Below are positions 34,475 through 43,784 of a DNA stretch of 64,000 nt, in pieces. Each line of letters opens with the position of its first letter. The stretch's first letter is position 1. The notes beneath the pieces were generated by a model, which ran no database searches, was not told the origin of the DNA, and worked only from the letters and a program-made list of their open reading frames with translations. The DNA is taken from the NCBI GenBank assembly GCA_014075215.1, contig CP046177.1, positions 62,001 to 126,000 on the forward strand. Direction: 5' to 3'. This DNA is from Flavobacteriaceae bacterium. GTDB taxonomy: Bacteria; Bacteroidota; Bacteroidia; Flavobacteriales; Flavobacteriaceae. The position numbers were made by a program, and so were the translations under genes.

Positions 34475-35062
34475 TTAGTACCCATTTCTATATAATCTCG
34501 TAACGTACTTCCCTATCACATCAAACTCCAAATTGACAATACTGCCAACAACTAAATCTTTAAATGTAGTATGTGCTAAGGTATAAGGTATAATTGCCAC
34601 ACTAAACTCATTCTCTTTAGTATTTACCACTGTTAAACTAACTCCATTAACCGTAATGGAGCCTTTCTCTATCGTTATATTTTCCGTAGAAGTATATTGA
34701 AAAGTAAATAAAGTACTTCCTTCTTCATTTGTTTTGGCGATACAAACAGCTGTCGAATCTACATGCCCCTGTACTATATGACCATCTAATCTATCGCCCA
34801 ATTTCATTGCTCTTTCCAAATTGATCTTATCATTTACTTTTAATAATCCCAGGTTTGTTTTGTCCAGCGTTTCTTTTATGGCAGTAACAACATAGGTGTC
34901 ATTTTCAATAGAAACAACGGTCAGGCAAACTCCATTATGCGCAACACTTTGATCAATCTTTAACTCATTGGTTGTATCACTTTGAATGGTAACATGAATA
35001 TTTTCCTGTTCACTGTCAATCCGTTTAACAACTCCCAGAGTTTCAATAATTCCGGTAAACAT
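34475..35062 (-). CDS. ribE: Riboflavin synthase, alpha subunit
   Basis: 195 residues, normal length. It dismutates two 6,7-dimethyl-8-ribityllumazine into riboflavin. Two lumazine-binding barrels: MFTGIIETLGVVKRIDSEQE with SVAHNGVCLTVV, and GHIVQGHVDSTAVC with GSITVNGVSLTVV. The MFTGI N-terminus is diagnostic. Divergent from pdxA. Confidence 0.96.
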   Translation of the reverse strand: MFTGIIETLGVVKRIDSEQENIHVTIQSDTTNELKIDQSVAHNGVCLTVVSIENDTYVVTAIKETLDKTNLGLLKVNDKINLERAMKLGDRLDGHIVQGHVDSTAVCIAKTNEEGSTLFTFQYTSTENITIEKGSITVNGVSLTVVNTKENEFSVAIIPYTLAHTTFKDLVVGSIVNLEFDVIGKYVTRLYRNGY

Positions 35063-35077
35063 CTCTTATAATTTAGT

Positions 35078-35085
35078 TACTTTTG
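35078..35085 (+). promoter_or_regulatory. Candidate -7 box for pdxA
   Basis: TACTTTTG (TAnnTTTG) lies 35 bp upstream of the pdxA ATG in the ribE/pdxA divergent gap. No clear -33 element. Confidence 0.4.
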
Positions 35086-35120
35086 CACCATACAAAAATA
35101 GAAATAATACAACATGCACG

Positions 35121-36155
35121 ATGAATAAAACCAATAACATAATTGTAGGAATTTCTTTGGGTGATATAAACGGAATAGGCGTAGAAGTTATTTTAAAAAC
35201 ATTTGCCGATAAAAGAATGCTGGAATTTTGTACTCCTGTTATATTTGGCTCAAACAAAGTAGTTTCCTTTCATAAAAAAGCGTTGAACATTCAAACGCAT
35301 ATTAACGGTATACATCATATTAACAAAATAGTTTACGGAAAAATCAACCTGTTAAATATATGGAATGAAGACATTAAAATCGAATTAGGAACCCCTTCAA
35401 AAAATGCTGGAAAATATGCTTTTCAATCTCTGAAAAAAGCTGTAGACGAATTAAAAAAAGAAACCATAGATGTCTTAATTACCGCACCGATCAATAAAGA
35501 TACTATCCAATCAGAAGATTTTAAATTTGCAGGACATACGGAATATTTGCAAAGTAATTTAGAAGGACAAAGCCTGATGATTTTAATGAATGACTTATTT
35601 AAAGTAGGGCTGTTAACCGGACATATTCCTGTTTCAAAAGTGGCAGATACGATTACACCCGAATTAATCAAAGAGAAAACAGCAATTATGTATGCCTCAT
35701 TAGTACAGGATTTTGGTGTTATTAAACCAAAAATTGCTGTTCTTGGATTGAACCCGCACTCGGGAGACAACGGGTTAACGGGCAAAGAAGAAAAAGAAAT
35801 CATTATTCCTACCATCAAAGAAATACGAGATTCGGGAAAATTAGTGTTTGGCCCTTATGCCGCAGACGGATTCTTTGGTTCAAAAACCTATCAACAATTT
35901 GACGGAATATTGGCCATGTATCACGATCAAGGCTTAGCTCCTTTTAAAGCATTATCATTTGGAAACGGTGTAAACTTTACAGCAGGTTTAAATAAAATAA
36001 GGACATCACCCGATCATGGAACCGGTTTTGATATCGCCGGAAAAGGAATAGCAAACGAAGATTCATTTAAAGAAGCTTTATTTACTGCTCTTAAGATTTA
36101 TAAAAACAGAAACGAATATAAAGAGATCACTGAGAATGTTTTAAAATCCAATTGA
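35121..36155 (+). CDS. pdxA: 4-hydroxythreonine-4-phosphate dehydrogenase
   Basis: 344 residues. Oxidises 4-phosphohydroxy-L-threonine in pyridoxal 5-phosphate synthesis. Family motifs: VGISLGDINGIGVEVILKTF, TAPINKDTIQ, FAGHTEYLQ, LTGHIPVSKVADTIT, LGLNPHSGDNG, GPYAADGFFG, AMYHDQGLAPFKAL and RTSPDHGTGFDIAGKG. The His residues in AGHTE, TGHI and YHDQG are the metal ligands of the family. Intact. Confidence 0.96.
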   Translation: MNKTNNIIVGISLGDINGIGVEVILKTFADKRMLEFCTPVIFGSNKVVSFHKKALNIQTHINGIHHINKIVYGKINLLNIWNEDIKIELGTPSKNAGKYAFQSLKKAVDELKKETIDVLITAPINKDTIQSEDFKFAGHTEYLQSNLEGQSLMILMNDLFKVGLLTGHIPVSKVADTITPELIKEKTAIMYASLVQDFGVIKPKIAVLGLNPHSGDNGLTGKEEKEIIIPTIKEIRDSGKLVFGPYAADGFFGSKTYQQFDGILAMYHDQGLAPFKALSFGNGVNFTAGLNKIRTSPDHGTGFDIAGKGIANEDSFKEALFTALKIYKNRNEYKEITENVLKSN

Positions 36156-36221
36156 CTTTTTACCTATAAAATTCAATTAAATCCAAAACATTTTTTATAT
36201 TCGCATGCTCAATTTGATTCA

Positions 36222-36764
36222 TTGATAATGAAAGGCATGAAAGATTTTAACATTCCTTTTGTAGGTTTAAAATTAGGAAGCCATTTATTCAAATATCAAA
36301 TCGATAACACGTTCTTTGAAGCATTTAATTTTAATGAATACTTTAATACCCGGGTTACAGCTAACGCCACCCTTGTAAAAAAGACAACTTTTATAGAAAT
36401 CTCTGTTCAGATAAGCGGAACTGTAAACCTTTCTTGTGATATTACAAATATTCCTTATGATCAGGAAATTACAGGGAATCTAGACTTGGTTGTTAAGTTT
36501 GGGTCGGAGTATAATGACAATGATATAGATATCTTGATACTCTCACATGGGGCATACCAGCTAAATATAGCCCAATACATATATGAGTTGATTATTTTGT
36601 CTGTCCCTGCAAAAAGAGTTCATCCAAAAGTCACAGACGGTACTATGCAATCTAAAACTTTGGACATATTAAATAGCTCACAAAAAACAGTTCCGGCGGA
36701 AAATGCGGAAACAGATCCCAGGTGGGATATGTTAAAGAATTTAATAACAGAAAAAAATACATAA
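36222..36764 (+). CDS. DUF177/YceD family protein
   Basis: 180 residues. Start: either the ATG at 36222 or an ATG two codons downstream (MKGMKDFNIPF). Contains the DUF177 core: ISVQISGTVNLSCDITNIPY (a Cys pair is replaced by a single Cys) and a C-terminal VHPKVTDGTMQSKTLDILN, ending ETDPRWDMLKNLI, which is the typical DPRWxxL tail. This gene lies 1 bp before rpmF, the conserved yceD-rpmF pairing; in E. coli YceD is linked to 23S rRNA processing. Confidence 0.9.
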   Translation: MIMKGMKDFNIPFVGLKLGSHLFKYQIDNTFFEAFNFNEYFNTRVTANATLVKKTTFIEISVQISGTVNLSCDITNIPYDQEITGNLDLVVKFGSEYNDNDIDILILSHGAYQLNIAQYIYELIILSVPAKRVHPKVTDGTMQSKTLDILNSSQKTVPAENAETDPRWDMLKNLITEKNT

Positions 36765-36765
36765 A

Positions 36766-36960
36766 ATGGCACATCCAAAGAGAAAAATATCCAAAACCAG
36801 AAGAGATAAAAGAAGAACTCACTATAAGGCTTCAACTCAGCAAATAGCGGTAGACCCAACAACCGGAGAAGCTCATTTATACCACAGAGCTCATTGGCAT
36901 GAAAGTAAACTCTATTACAGAGGCCAGGTTGTAATGGAATCTTCCGAAGCAGAAGTATAA
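36766..36960 (+). CDS. rpmF: 50S ribosomal protein L32
   Basis: 64 residues. MAHPKRKISKTRRDKRRTHY is the conserved N-terminus. The usual zinc ribbon (two CxxC pairs) is replaced by cysteine-free DPTTGEAHLYHRAHWHESKL, so this L32 cannot bind zinc in the standard way; related Flavobacteriaceae have a similar form. It directly follows the DUF177 gene. Confidence 0.95.
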   Translation: MAHPKRKISKTRRDKRRTHYKASTQQIAVDPTTGEAHLYHRAHWHESKLYYRGQVVMESSEAEV

Positions 36961-37138
36961 TTGTGTTTTTTTTTAGAAAAACCAAAAACCCTCGTTTTTT
37001 GATGTCTTTTTATAATTTCATACTAAAAATTGGGTTTTCTCAAGCTTTTTTGTACGGAAAAAGTTTATTTTCCTTATTTTAGCCTTCCCTTTTTATGGTA
37101 AACCAAACAACAATAGAACCTTTATAAAAGGCAACCCT

Positions 37139-38143
37139 ATGATAAAGTTAACTGCAGCAATTACAGCAGTGGGGAAGTATGTCCCCGAATACGTGCTGAC
37201 AAATAAGGAGCTGGAAACTTTAGTCGATACCAATGACGAGTGGATTACGTCCAGAACCGGAATTAAAGAACGTAGAATCCTTAAAACTCCGAATAAGGGT
37301 ACTTCTTTTATGGCTATTGAAGCTGCAAAAGATTTAATCCGGAAAACAAATCTGAACCCCTTAGAGATAGACCTGGTTATTGTTGCCACTGCCACACCCG
37401 ATGTACTTGTAGCTTCTACCGCAGTTTTTACGGCAACAGAAATAGGAGCTGCTAACGCATTTGCCTATGACATACAAGCTGCCTGCTCCAGCTTTCTCTA
37501 CGGAATGTCTACAGCAGCAGCCTACGTAACATCCGGTAGATATAAAAAGGTATTACTCATAGGGGCCGATAAAATGTCTTCTATCATAGATTATTCGGAC
37601 AGGACTACTTGCATTATTTTTGGAGACGGGGCCGCTGCCACTCTTTTTGAAGTCAACGAAGAAGGCCTGGGTTTACAAGACGAATACTTAAGAAGCGATG
37701 GTATTGGAAGAGAGTTCTTAAAAATTGAAGCCGGAGGCTCAATTTTGCCTCCTAGTGAAAGTACTGTAAAAAATAAACAACATTTTGTGTATCAGGAAGG
37801 GAAAACAGTTTTTAAGTTTGCAGTATCCAATATGGCTGATGCATCAGAAAAAATGTTGACTAGAAATAAGCTAACCCAACAAGACATAGATTGGCTGGTT
37901 CCACATCAAGCAAATAAGAGAATTATTGAAGCTACCGCAAATAGAATAAATCTGAATTCCTCAAAAGTAATGATAAATATTCATAAGTATGGAAATACAA
38001 CCTCTGCTACTCTACCTTTGTTATTAGCAGATTATGAGCAGCAGCTAAAAAAAGGAGATAATTTAATTTTTGTGGCTTTTGGCGGCGGATTTACGTGGGG
38101 ATCTATCTATTTAAAATGGGCATATAATTCACAAACTAATTAG
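37139..38143 (+). CDS. fabH: 3-oxoacyl-ACP synthase III (FabH)
   Basis: 334 residues. Starts fatty acid synthesis by condensing acetyl-CoA with malonyl-ACP. Catalytic Cys116 (DIQAACSSFLYG), His in VPHQANKR (about 255) and Asn in KYGNTTSATLP. The N-terminal SRTGIKERR and C-terminal VAFGGGFTWGS motifs are those of KASIII. Followed by accB and accC, so this is a lipid-synthesis cluster (yceD-rpmF-fabH-accB-accC). The ATG at 37139 gives the usual N-terminus. Confidence 0.96.
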   Translation: MIKLTAAITAVGKYVPEYVLTNKELETLVDTNDEWITSRTGIKERRILKTPNKGTSFMAIEAAKDLIRKTNLNPLEIDLVIVATATPDVLVASTAVFTATEIGAANAFAYDIQAACSSFLYGMSTAAAYVTSGRYKKVLLIGADKMSSIIDYSDRTTCIIFGDGAAATLFEVNEEGLGLQDEYLRSDGIGREFLKIEAGGSILPPSESTVKNKQHFVYQEGKTVFKFAVSNMADASEKMLTRNKLTQQDIDWLVPHQANKRIIEATANRINLNSSKVMINIHKYGNTTSATLPLLLADYEQQLKKGDNLIFVAFGGGFTWGSIYLKWAYNSQTN

Positions 38144-38159
38144 TACTAAAATCAAAAAT

Positions 38160-38645
38160 ATGGATATTAAAGAAATTCAAAGCTTGATAAAGTTTGTAGC
38201 AAAATCCGGTGTCAGCGAAGTAAAACTGGAAATGGAAGGTATAAAAATTACTATCAAAACCGGTACTGCTAATGAAAGCACTATAGTACACCAAACTCCT
38301 GCGGTAGCAATACCTCAACAATCCATACAAATGGCTCCGGTAGCTCCTCCGCCTGCTCCTGAAGCTTCTGCTCCCGTTGCTGCTCCCACAGAAGACGATT
38401 CTAAATATATTACTATAAAGTCTCCTATTATTGGTACTTTATATAGAAAGCCTTCACCGGACAAACCCGTGTTTGTAGAGGTAGGCAGTGAGATTAAAGT
38501 CGGTGATACGCTGTGTATTATTGAAGCCATGAAATTATTTAATGAAATCGAATCCGACGTTTCCGGCAAAGTGGTAAAAATACTTGCAGATGATTCTTCT
38601 CCCGTAGAGTTTGATCAACCACTGTTTTTGATAGATCCTTCATAA
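38160..38645 (+). CDS. accB: Biotin carboxyl carrier protein of acetyl-CoA carboxylase
   Basis: 161 residues. The N-terminal MDIKEIQSLIKFVAKSGVSE is typical of AccB. A Pro/Ala-rich hinge (residues about 50-80) leads to the biotinyl domain with CIIEAMKLFNEIES, where Lys125 is the biotinylated residue. It works with AccC just downstream. Confidence 0.96.
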   Translation: MDIKEIQSLIKFVAKSGVSEVKLEMEGIKITIKTGTANESTIVHQTPAVAIPQQSIQMAPVAPPPAPEASAPVAAPTEDDSKYITIKSPIIGTLYRKPSPDKPVFVEVGSEIKVGDTLCIIEAMKLFNEIESDVSGKVVKILADDSSPVEFDQPLFLIDPS

Positions 38646-38702
38646 TTTTCTTTTATTTTTTTAAGTGCCTCCTCAAAATTTTAAAAAATAAAACTTATAA
38701 TT

Positions 38703-40043
38703 ATGTTTAAAAAAATATTAATAGCCAATAGAGGTGAAATCGCTTTACGAATACTTAGAACTTGTAAAGAGATGGGAATTAAAACAGTAGCAGTATATTC
38801 CACTGTTGATGCAGAGAGTTTACATGTTAAATTTGCTGATGAAGCCGTATGCATTGGCCCTGCTCCCGGTAGCGAATCGTATTTGAAAATGTCAAATATT
38901 ATTGCAGCAGCCGAAATTACAAATGCCGATGCCATACATCCGGGATATGGTTTCCTATCGGAAAACGCTAAATTCTCGAAGCTATGTGAAGAACATGATA
39001 TTAAGTTTATAGGGGCAACCGGAGATATGATAGACAGAATGGGTGACAAAGCCTCTGCAAAATCAACCATGATTGCTGCCGGTGTTCCCTGTATTCCGGG
39101 GTCTGAAGGAATTATAAAAGATTTTTCAGAATGTGAAAAATTGGCTGTTGAAGCAGGATATCCGGTGATGTTAAAAGCAACAGCCGGCGGTGGCGGAAAA
39201 GGAATGCGAGCCGTATGGAAAGCAGAAGATTTACAAGATGCCTGGGACTCTGCTCGCCAGGAAGCAAAAGCTGCTTTTGGAAATGACGGAATGTATTTGG
39301 AAAAATTAATTGAAGAACCCAGACATATTGAAATTCAAATTGTGGGCGACGCTTTTGGCAAAGCCTGCCATTTATCAGAAAGAGATTGTTCTGTCCAAAG
39401 GCGACATCAAAAACTCACCGAAGAAACCCCATCTCCTTTTATGACAAAAAAGTTGAGAAGCGATATGGGAAAAGCCGCAGTAAAAGCCGCAGAATATATT
39501 AAATACGAAGGTGCAGGAACGGTAGAATTCTTGGTAGATAAACATAGAAACTTCTACTTTATGGAAATGAATACCAGAATTCAGGTAGAACACCCTATTA
39601 CTGAAGAAGTGATTGATTTTGACTTAATTAGAGAACAGATTTTAGTTGCTTCCGGTATTCCTATTTCCGGTAAAAATTATATCCCAAAAATGCATTCTAT
39701 TGAATGTAGAATCAACGCAGAAGATCCTTTTAACGGGTTTAGGCCATCTCCGGGAAAAATATCTACCCTACACCTACCCGGAGGCCATGGAGTCAGAGTA
39801 GATACGCATGTTTATTCAGGATATATGATCCCTCCTAATTATGACTCCATGATTGCCAAACTGATCGTGACTGCTCAAACAAGAGTAGAGGCTATTAACA
39901 AAATGAAAAGAGCTTTAGATGAATTTATCATTGAAGGAGTTAAAACAACGATTCCTTTTCATAGCCAGTTAATGGATCACCCCAATTATATATCAGGAAA
40001 TTACACTACAAAATTTATGGAAGATTTTGAAATGAAGCCCTAA
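38703..40043 (+). CDS. accC: Biotin carboxylase subunit of acetyl-CoA carboxylase
   Basis: 446 residues. ATP-dependent carboxylation of biotin on AccB. Motifs: KKILIANRGEIALRILRTCK, IHPGYGFLSENAKFS, KATAGGGGKGMRAVW (ATP grasp), ERDCSVQRRHQKLTEETPSP, FYFMEMNTRIQVEHPITEEV and ECRINAEDPFNGFRPSPGKI. Intact and of normal length. Confidence 0.97.
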   Translation: MFKKILIANRGEIALRILRTCKEMGIKTVAVYSTVDAESLHVKFADEAVCIGPAPGSESYLKMSNIIAAAEITNADAIHPGYGFLSENAKFSKLCEEHDIKFIGATGDMIDRMGDKASAKSTMIAAGVPCIPGSEGIIKDFSECEKLAVEAGYPVMLKATAGGGGKGMRAVWKAEDLQDAWDSARQEAKAAFGNDGMYLEKLIEEPRHIEIQIVGDAFGKACHLSERDCSVQRRHQKLTEETPSPFMTKKLRSDMGKAAVKAAEYIKYEGAGTVEFLVDKHRNFYFMEMNTRIQVEHPITEEVIDFDLIREQILVASGIPISGKNYIPKMHSIECRINAEDPFNGFRPSPGKISTLHLPGGHGVRVDTHVYSGYMIPPNYDSMIAKLIVTAQTRVEAINKMKRALDEFIIEGVKTTIPFHSQLMDHPNYISGNYTTKFMEDFEMKP

Positions 40044-40083
40044 ATTCTTTCAAAGTTATTAAGGTACAAAACATTTTTTAGCT

Positions 40084-40539
40084 ATGGGTATAAAAATAGA
40101 TGGTATAGATAAAATCATCATCAATAGATTAATTGAAGATGCCAGAATACCTATATTAAGTATTGCCAGAGAGGTCGGAGTATCAGGGGCAGCCATACAT
40201 CAAAGATTGCGAAAATTAGAAGTTTCCAAGCTTATTGCAGGTTCTCAGTTGATACTGAACCCTAAAGTATTAGGGTATACAACAACAGCTTTCGTAGGAA
40301 TTTTTTTAGAATCTGCAAGCATGTACTCCACTGCTATTAAAAAACTAAAAAATATTCCCGAAGTTGTAGAAAGTCACTATACTACAGGAAATTATGCTAT
40401 ATTTATAAAGGTTCTTTGTAAGAATAATAATGACCTCATGTACCTGTTAAACAGTGATATTCAAAGAATAAAAGGGGTTGTAAGAACAGAAACATTTATC
40501 TCTCTGGATCAACAAATAAAACGGCAAATCAAAATATAA
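40084..40539 (+). CDS. Lrp/AsnC-family transcriptional regulator
   Basis: 151 residues. AsnC-type HTH (about 7-60): DKIIINRLIEDARIPILSIA, REVGVSGAAIHQRLRKLEVS. The C-terminal RAM ligand-binding domain has VLGYTTTAFVGIFLE and EVVESHYTTGNYAIFIKV. Such proteins form octamers and respond to amino acids. The target genes are unknown. It follows accC with a 40-bp gap. Confidence 0.93.
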   Translation: MGIKIDGIDKIIINRLIEDARIPILSIAREVGVSGAAIHQRLRKLEVSKLIAGSQLILNPKVLGYTTTAFVGIFLESASMYSTAIKKLKNIPEVVESHYTTGNYAIFIKVLCKNNNDLMYLLNSDIQRIKGVVRTETFISLDQQIKRQIKI

Positions 40540-40652
40540 ATAACTGATAATTGACGAAAGGTCTTCTAAAAATTACTTTTTCTTAGCCTTATCTATTTTC
40601 TATTGTATTTTATTATACAGAGACCTTCTAAAAATTACTTTTTTAACCATTT
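40540..40652. repeat. Short direct repeat upstream of rplM
   Basis: GTCTTCTAAAAATTACTTTT at 40561-40580 and CCTTCTAAAAATTACTTTTT from 40624 are direct repeats about 62 bp apart, in the gap between the Lrp gene and rplM. Function unknown. Confidence 0.6.
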
Positions 40653-40771
40653 GAGGGCTATGCAACATTGATTTGGCAAAAAAAGCTTAATACCAAAGAG
40701 AATGTTCCGGAGGGAAGAAATTTGAATCCGAATCAATAAATACAGAAGATATACCTATTTTGCAAATCTCT
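40653..40771. repeat. MITE-like element, family 4, copy 2
   Basis: Begins near GGGCTATGCAACATTGATTTGG and ends TTTTGCAAATCTCT. The interior GAATGTTCCGGAGGGAAGAAATTTG matches the family. It ends 1 bp before the -33 box of the rplM promoter. Confidence 0.7.
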
Positions 40772-40772
40772 A

Positions 40773-40803
40773 TTTGCTAATCAAATAATTAGTATTACAT
40801 TTG
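40773..40803 (+). promoter_or_regulatory. Promoter of rplM-rpsI
   Basis: TTTG at 40773-40776 and TACATTTG at 40796-40803 with a 19-bp spacer: a full Bacteroidota -33/-7 promoter. It shows that a TTG codon at 40801 cannot be the rplM start. Confidence 0.75.
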
Positions 40804-40851
40804 CACTCCTTTTTTAAGGATAAATCCATAACAAAAACTAAAAGTGTAATT

Positions 40852-41307
40852 ATGAACACATTAAGTTACAAAACAGTGTCAGCAAACAAAGCCACGATTA
40901 CAAAAGAGTGGGTTATTGTTGATGCGGACGGGCAAACATTGGGTCGTCTAGCTTCTAAAGTGGCAAAGCTAATTAGAGGTAAATACAAACCTAACTTTAC
41001 TCCTCATGTAGATTGTGGAGATAATGTGGTTATTATCAATGCAGAAAAAATAAACCTAACGGGTAAAAAGTGGACAGATAAGTTATACATTCGTCACACA
41101 GGTTATCCGGGCGGGCAAAGATCATTAAGTGCTGCGGAAATGTTCAATAAAAATCCCAAAAAACTTGTTGAAAAAGCAGTAAAAGGGATGTTACCAAAAA
41201 ATAAATTAGGTAACGCTTTATTTAGAAACTTATATGTATATGAAGGTACAGAGTATAATCAAAATACTCAAGATCCAAAAGCTATTAACCTTAACGATCT
41301 CAAGTAA
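40852..41307 (+). CDS. rplM: 50S ribosomal protein L13
   Basis: 151 residues from the ATG at 40852 (MNTLSYKTVSANKATITKEW). An in-frame TTG at 40801 lies inside the promoter and is rejected. VDADGQTLGRLASKVAKLIR, KYKPNFTPHVDCGDNVVIIN and RHTGYPGGQRSLSA are conserved L13 motifs. The stop overlaps the rpsI start by one base (TAATG), so the pair is coupled. Confidence 0.96.
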   Translation: MNTLSYKTVSANKATITKEWVIVDADGQTLGRLASKVAKLIRGKYKPNFTPHVDCGDNVVIINAEKINLTGKKWTDKLYIRHTGYPGGQRSLSAAEMFNKNPKKLVEKAVKGMLPKNKLGNALFRNLYVYEGTEYNQNTQDPKAINLNDLK

Positions 41308-41693
41308 TGGAAACAGTTCACAAAATAGGCAGAAGAAAAACAGCAGTAGCGCGCGTTTACCTTTCCAAAGGTAAAGGAAACATCATCGTTAACAAAAGAG
41401 AATTAGCAAACTACTTTACAACTTCAACGCTGCAATACAAAATAAAACAACCTTTGCTATTAACAGAGAATTTAACCTCTTATGATATTAAAGTAAATGT
41501 TTATGGCGGCGGGCTCACCGGACAAGCCGAAGCAGTTCGCCTGGCAATTACCAGAGCCTTGGTAACAATTAATGAAGAACACAAAGCTATCTTAAAACCA
41601 GAAGGCCTTTTAACTCGTGATCCAAGAATGGTAGAACGTAAGAAATTTGGCCAAAAGAAAGCACGTAAAAAATTCCAGTTCTCAAAACGTTAA
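41307..41693 (+). CDS. rpsI: 30S ribosomal protein S9
   Basis: 128 residues. KIGRRKTAVARVYLSKGKGN, VNVYGGGLTGQAEAVRLAIT and the C-terminal LLTRDPRMVERKKFGQKKAR, KKFQFSKR tail, whose last Lys-Arg reaches the P-site tRNA. Coupled to rplM. Confidence 0.97.
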   Translation: METVHKIGRRKTAVARVYLSKGKGNIIVNKRELANYFTTSTLQYKIKQPLLLTENLTSYDIKVNVYGGGLTGQAEAVRLAITRALVTINEEHKAILKPEGLLTRDPRMVERKKFGQKKARKKFQFSKR

Positions 41694-41823
41694 TTCTATA
41701 CTTTATATCTGAGAAATACGTTTTTGGAACAATATCAATTAATAATAAGTTTAGCATCTAAATAGACAAGATTCGAAAGACTACTTGTCTATTGCTACAA
41801 AACAGAAAGTAAACATATTTAAA

Positions 41824-42645
41824 ATGGCAAACGTAGACATTAAAGAATTGCTTGAAAATGGAGTGCACTTTGGTCACTTAACAAGAAAGTGGGATCCAAA
41901 TATGGCTCCTTATATTTATACGGAACGCAATGGTGTTCATATTATTGATCTGTATAAAACGGTTGCTAAAATAGAAGAAGCTGTTACGGCACTGCAAAAA
42001 ATTGCAAATTCAGGAAGAAAAATTTTATTTGTGGCAACTAAAAAGCAAGCAAAAGACATTGTTTCGGAAAAAGCAAACGCTGTAAACATGCCATATATTA
42101 CTGAAAGGTGGCCCGGAGGCATGTTAACAAACTTTGTTACCATTAGAAAAGCCGTAAAAAAAATGGCTTCCATTGAAAGAATGAAACAAGACGGGTCTTT
42201 TGATGCTTTATCTAAAAGAGAAAAACTACAAATCAATCGTCAGAGAGAAAAATTAGAAAAAAATTTAGGCTCTATTTCCGACATGACCCGTTTACCCGGA
42301 GCCATATTTATAGTAGATATTAAAAAAGAACATATTGCAGTTACAGAAGCTCAAAAATTAAATATTCCCATTTTTGCAATGGTAGATACCAATTCCGATC
42401 CAAGAATGGTAGATTTTGTAATCCCTGCAAATGATGACGCTTCCAAATCTATTGAGAAAGTACTAAGTTTTGTTACCGATGCCATTGCTGAAGGTTTAGC
42501 TAATAGAAAAGCCGAGAAAAACAAAGCAACAGTAAAAAAAACTGAAAAAACCGAAGTAACGGAAACCGTTGAAACTACTGCTAATCCGGTAGAAATAAAA
42601 GCAGAAGAAACTCCTGTGGAAGAAACAAAAGAAGGAGAAAAATAA
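41824..42645 (+). CDS. rpsB: 30S ribosomal protein S2
   Basis: 273 residues from the ATG at 41824 (MANVDIKELLENGVHFGHLT); the upstream in-frame start at 41785 adds a non-conserved stretch and is rejected. LFVATKKQAKDIVSEKA, ERWPGGMLTNFVTIRK and DTNSDPRMVDFVIPANDDA are S2 motifs. It has an acidic Glu/Thr-rich C-terminal extension (about 225-273) common in Bacteroidota. Followed by tsf, the conserved rpsB-tsf pair. Confidence 0.96.
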   Translation: MANVDIKELLENGVHFGHLTRKWDPNMAPYIYTERNGVHIIDLYKTVAKIEEAVTALQKIANSGRKILFVATKKQAKDIVSEKANAVNMPYITERWPGGMLTNFVTIRKAVKKMASIERMKQDGSFDALSKREKLQINRQREKLEKNLGSISDMTRLPGAIFIVDIKKEHIAVTEAQKLNIPIFAMVDTNSDPRMVDFVIPANDDASKSIEKVLSFVTDAIAEGLANRKAEKNKATVKKTEKTEVTETVETTANPVEIKAEETPVEETKEGEK

Positions 42646-42737
42646 AAAGAGAAAGAATTTGTGGGTATTTGTTCGTATAATTTATGAGAATTATTCGAAT
42701 AAAACATCAGTGTACCAATAAATAAAAAAGTTAAATA

Positions 42738-43703
42738 ATGACAAAAATAAGTGCTGCCGACGTTAAAAATCTAAGAGAAGCAACCGGAGCAGGAATGATG
42801 GATTGTAAGAAAGCCTTGGTAGAAGCAGAAGGAGATTTTGACAAAGCAATAGATATTTTAAGAAAAAAAGGACAAAAAATTGCTGCAAAAAGAGCAGATA
42901 GAGTTTCAATCGAAGGTGTTGCCGTTACCAAAATAAGCGCGGATAATACTGTTGGAGTAGCCATTGTTTTAGCCTGTGAAACTGATTTCGTAGGTAAAAA
43001 TGATTCTTTTAAAGAACTGGCGGGTAAATTTGCAGATATTGCTTTAAACTGTCCAGATAAAGAATCTTTCTTGGCTGCTGATTTTGACGGAATGACAGTT
43101 GCTGATAAATTGATAGAACAAACAGGTGTCATTGGAGAAAAATTAGACATCACCTCTTTTGAAAAAATGGAAGCACCCTATGTGGGCTCTTATACACATA
43201 TTGGCAAAATCGCTGCACTGGTAGGAATATCCAAAGCCATTGACGAAGCGGCTGTTTTAACTAAAGATCTTGCCATGCAGGTAGCATCTATGGGAGCAAC
43301 AACATTATCTTATAAAGATTTTGATCCTGCTTATATTGCAGCAGAAACCGAAGCCAGAATTGCAGCTATCGAAAAAGACAATATAGAGTTAGGCAGATTG
43401 GGAAAAGCCCTCAAAAATGTACCTCAATATATATCCATGGCTCAATTGACCGAAGAAGTTTTAGCGAAAGCTGAAGAAAAAGCAAAATCCGAATTAAAAG
43501 CCGAGGGAAAACCGGAACAAATCTGGGATAGAATTCTTCCGGGGAAAATGGAAAGATTTATTTCTGACAATACAACTCTGGATCAAGAACAATGTTTATT
43601 AAACCAAAATTTCATCAAAGATGAAAAGAAAACCGTTGCGACATATGTTAAAACATACGGAGATGTTTCAGTAGTTGGGTTTAAACGGGTTACCTTGGGT
43701 TAA
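42738..43703 (+). CDS. tsf: Elongation factor Ts
   Basis: 321 residues. Nucleotide exchange factor for EF-Tu. The N-terminal UBA-like domain VKNLREATGAGMMDCKKALV and GDFDKAIDILRKKG, then the core VAIVLACETDFVGKNDSF and IGKIAALVGIS. Longer than E. coli EF-Ts (283), as usual in Bacteroidota. A strong terminator follows at 43731. Confidence 0.96.
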   Translation: MTKISAADVKNLREATGAGMMDCKKALVEAEGDFDKAIDILRKKGQKIAAKRADRVSIEGVAVTKISADNTVGVAIVLACETDFVGKNDSFKELAGKFADIALNCPDKESFLAADFDGMTVADKLIEQTGVIGEKLDITSFEKMEAPYVGSYTHIGKIAALVGISKAIDEAAVLTKDLAMQVASMGATTLSYKDFDPAYIAAETEARIAAIEKDNIELGRLGKALKNVPQYISMAQLTEEVLAKAEEKAKSELKAEGKPEQIWDRILPGKMERFISDNTTLDQEQCLLNQNFIKDEKKTVATYVKTYGDVSVVGFKRVTLG

Positions 43704-43730
43704 CATTTCATGTTATAATAGTAAAACTTT

Positions 43731-43760
43731 GAAAACCGTCCTTATAAGGACGGTTTTTTA
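43731..43760 (+). terminator. Terminator of rpsB-tsf
   Basis: Stem AAAACCGTCC / GGACGGTTTT around TTATAA, ending in a T run (TTTTTT). Confidence 0.85.
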
Positions 43761-43784
43761 TGTGTACCGCATCTTTCTTTAGCA

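Noticed and set aside
40801..40851. TTG start adding 17 residues to L13
   Set aside because: The TTG is part of the TACATTTG promoter box; MNTLSYKTVSAN at 40852 is the conserved start.
41785..41823. Upstream start of S2
   Set aside because: The extra 13 residues are not conserved; MANVDIKELL is the family start.
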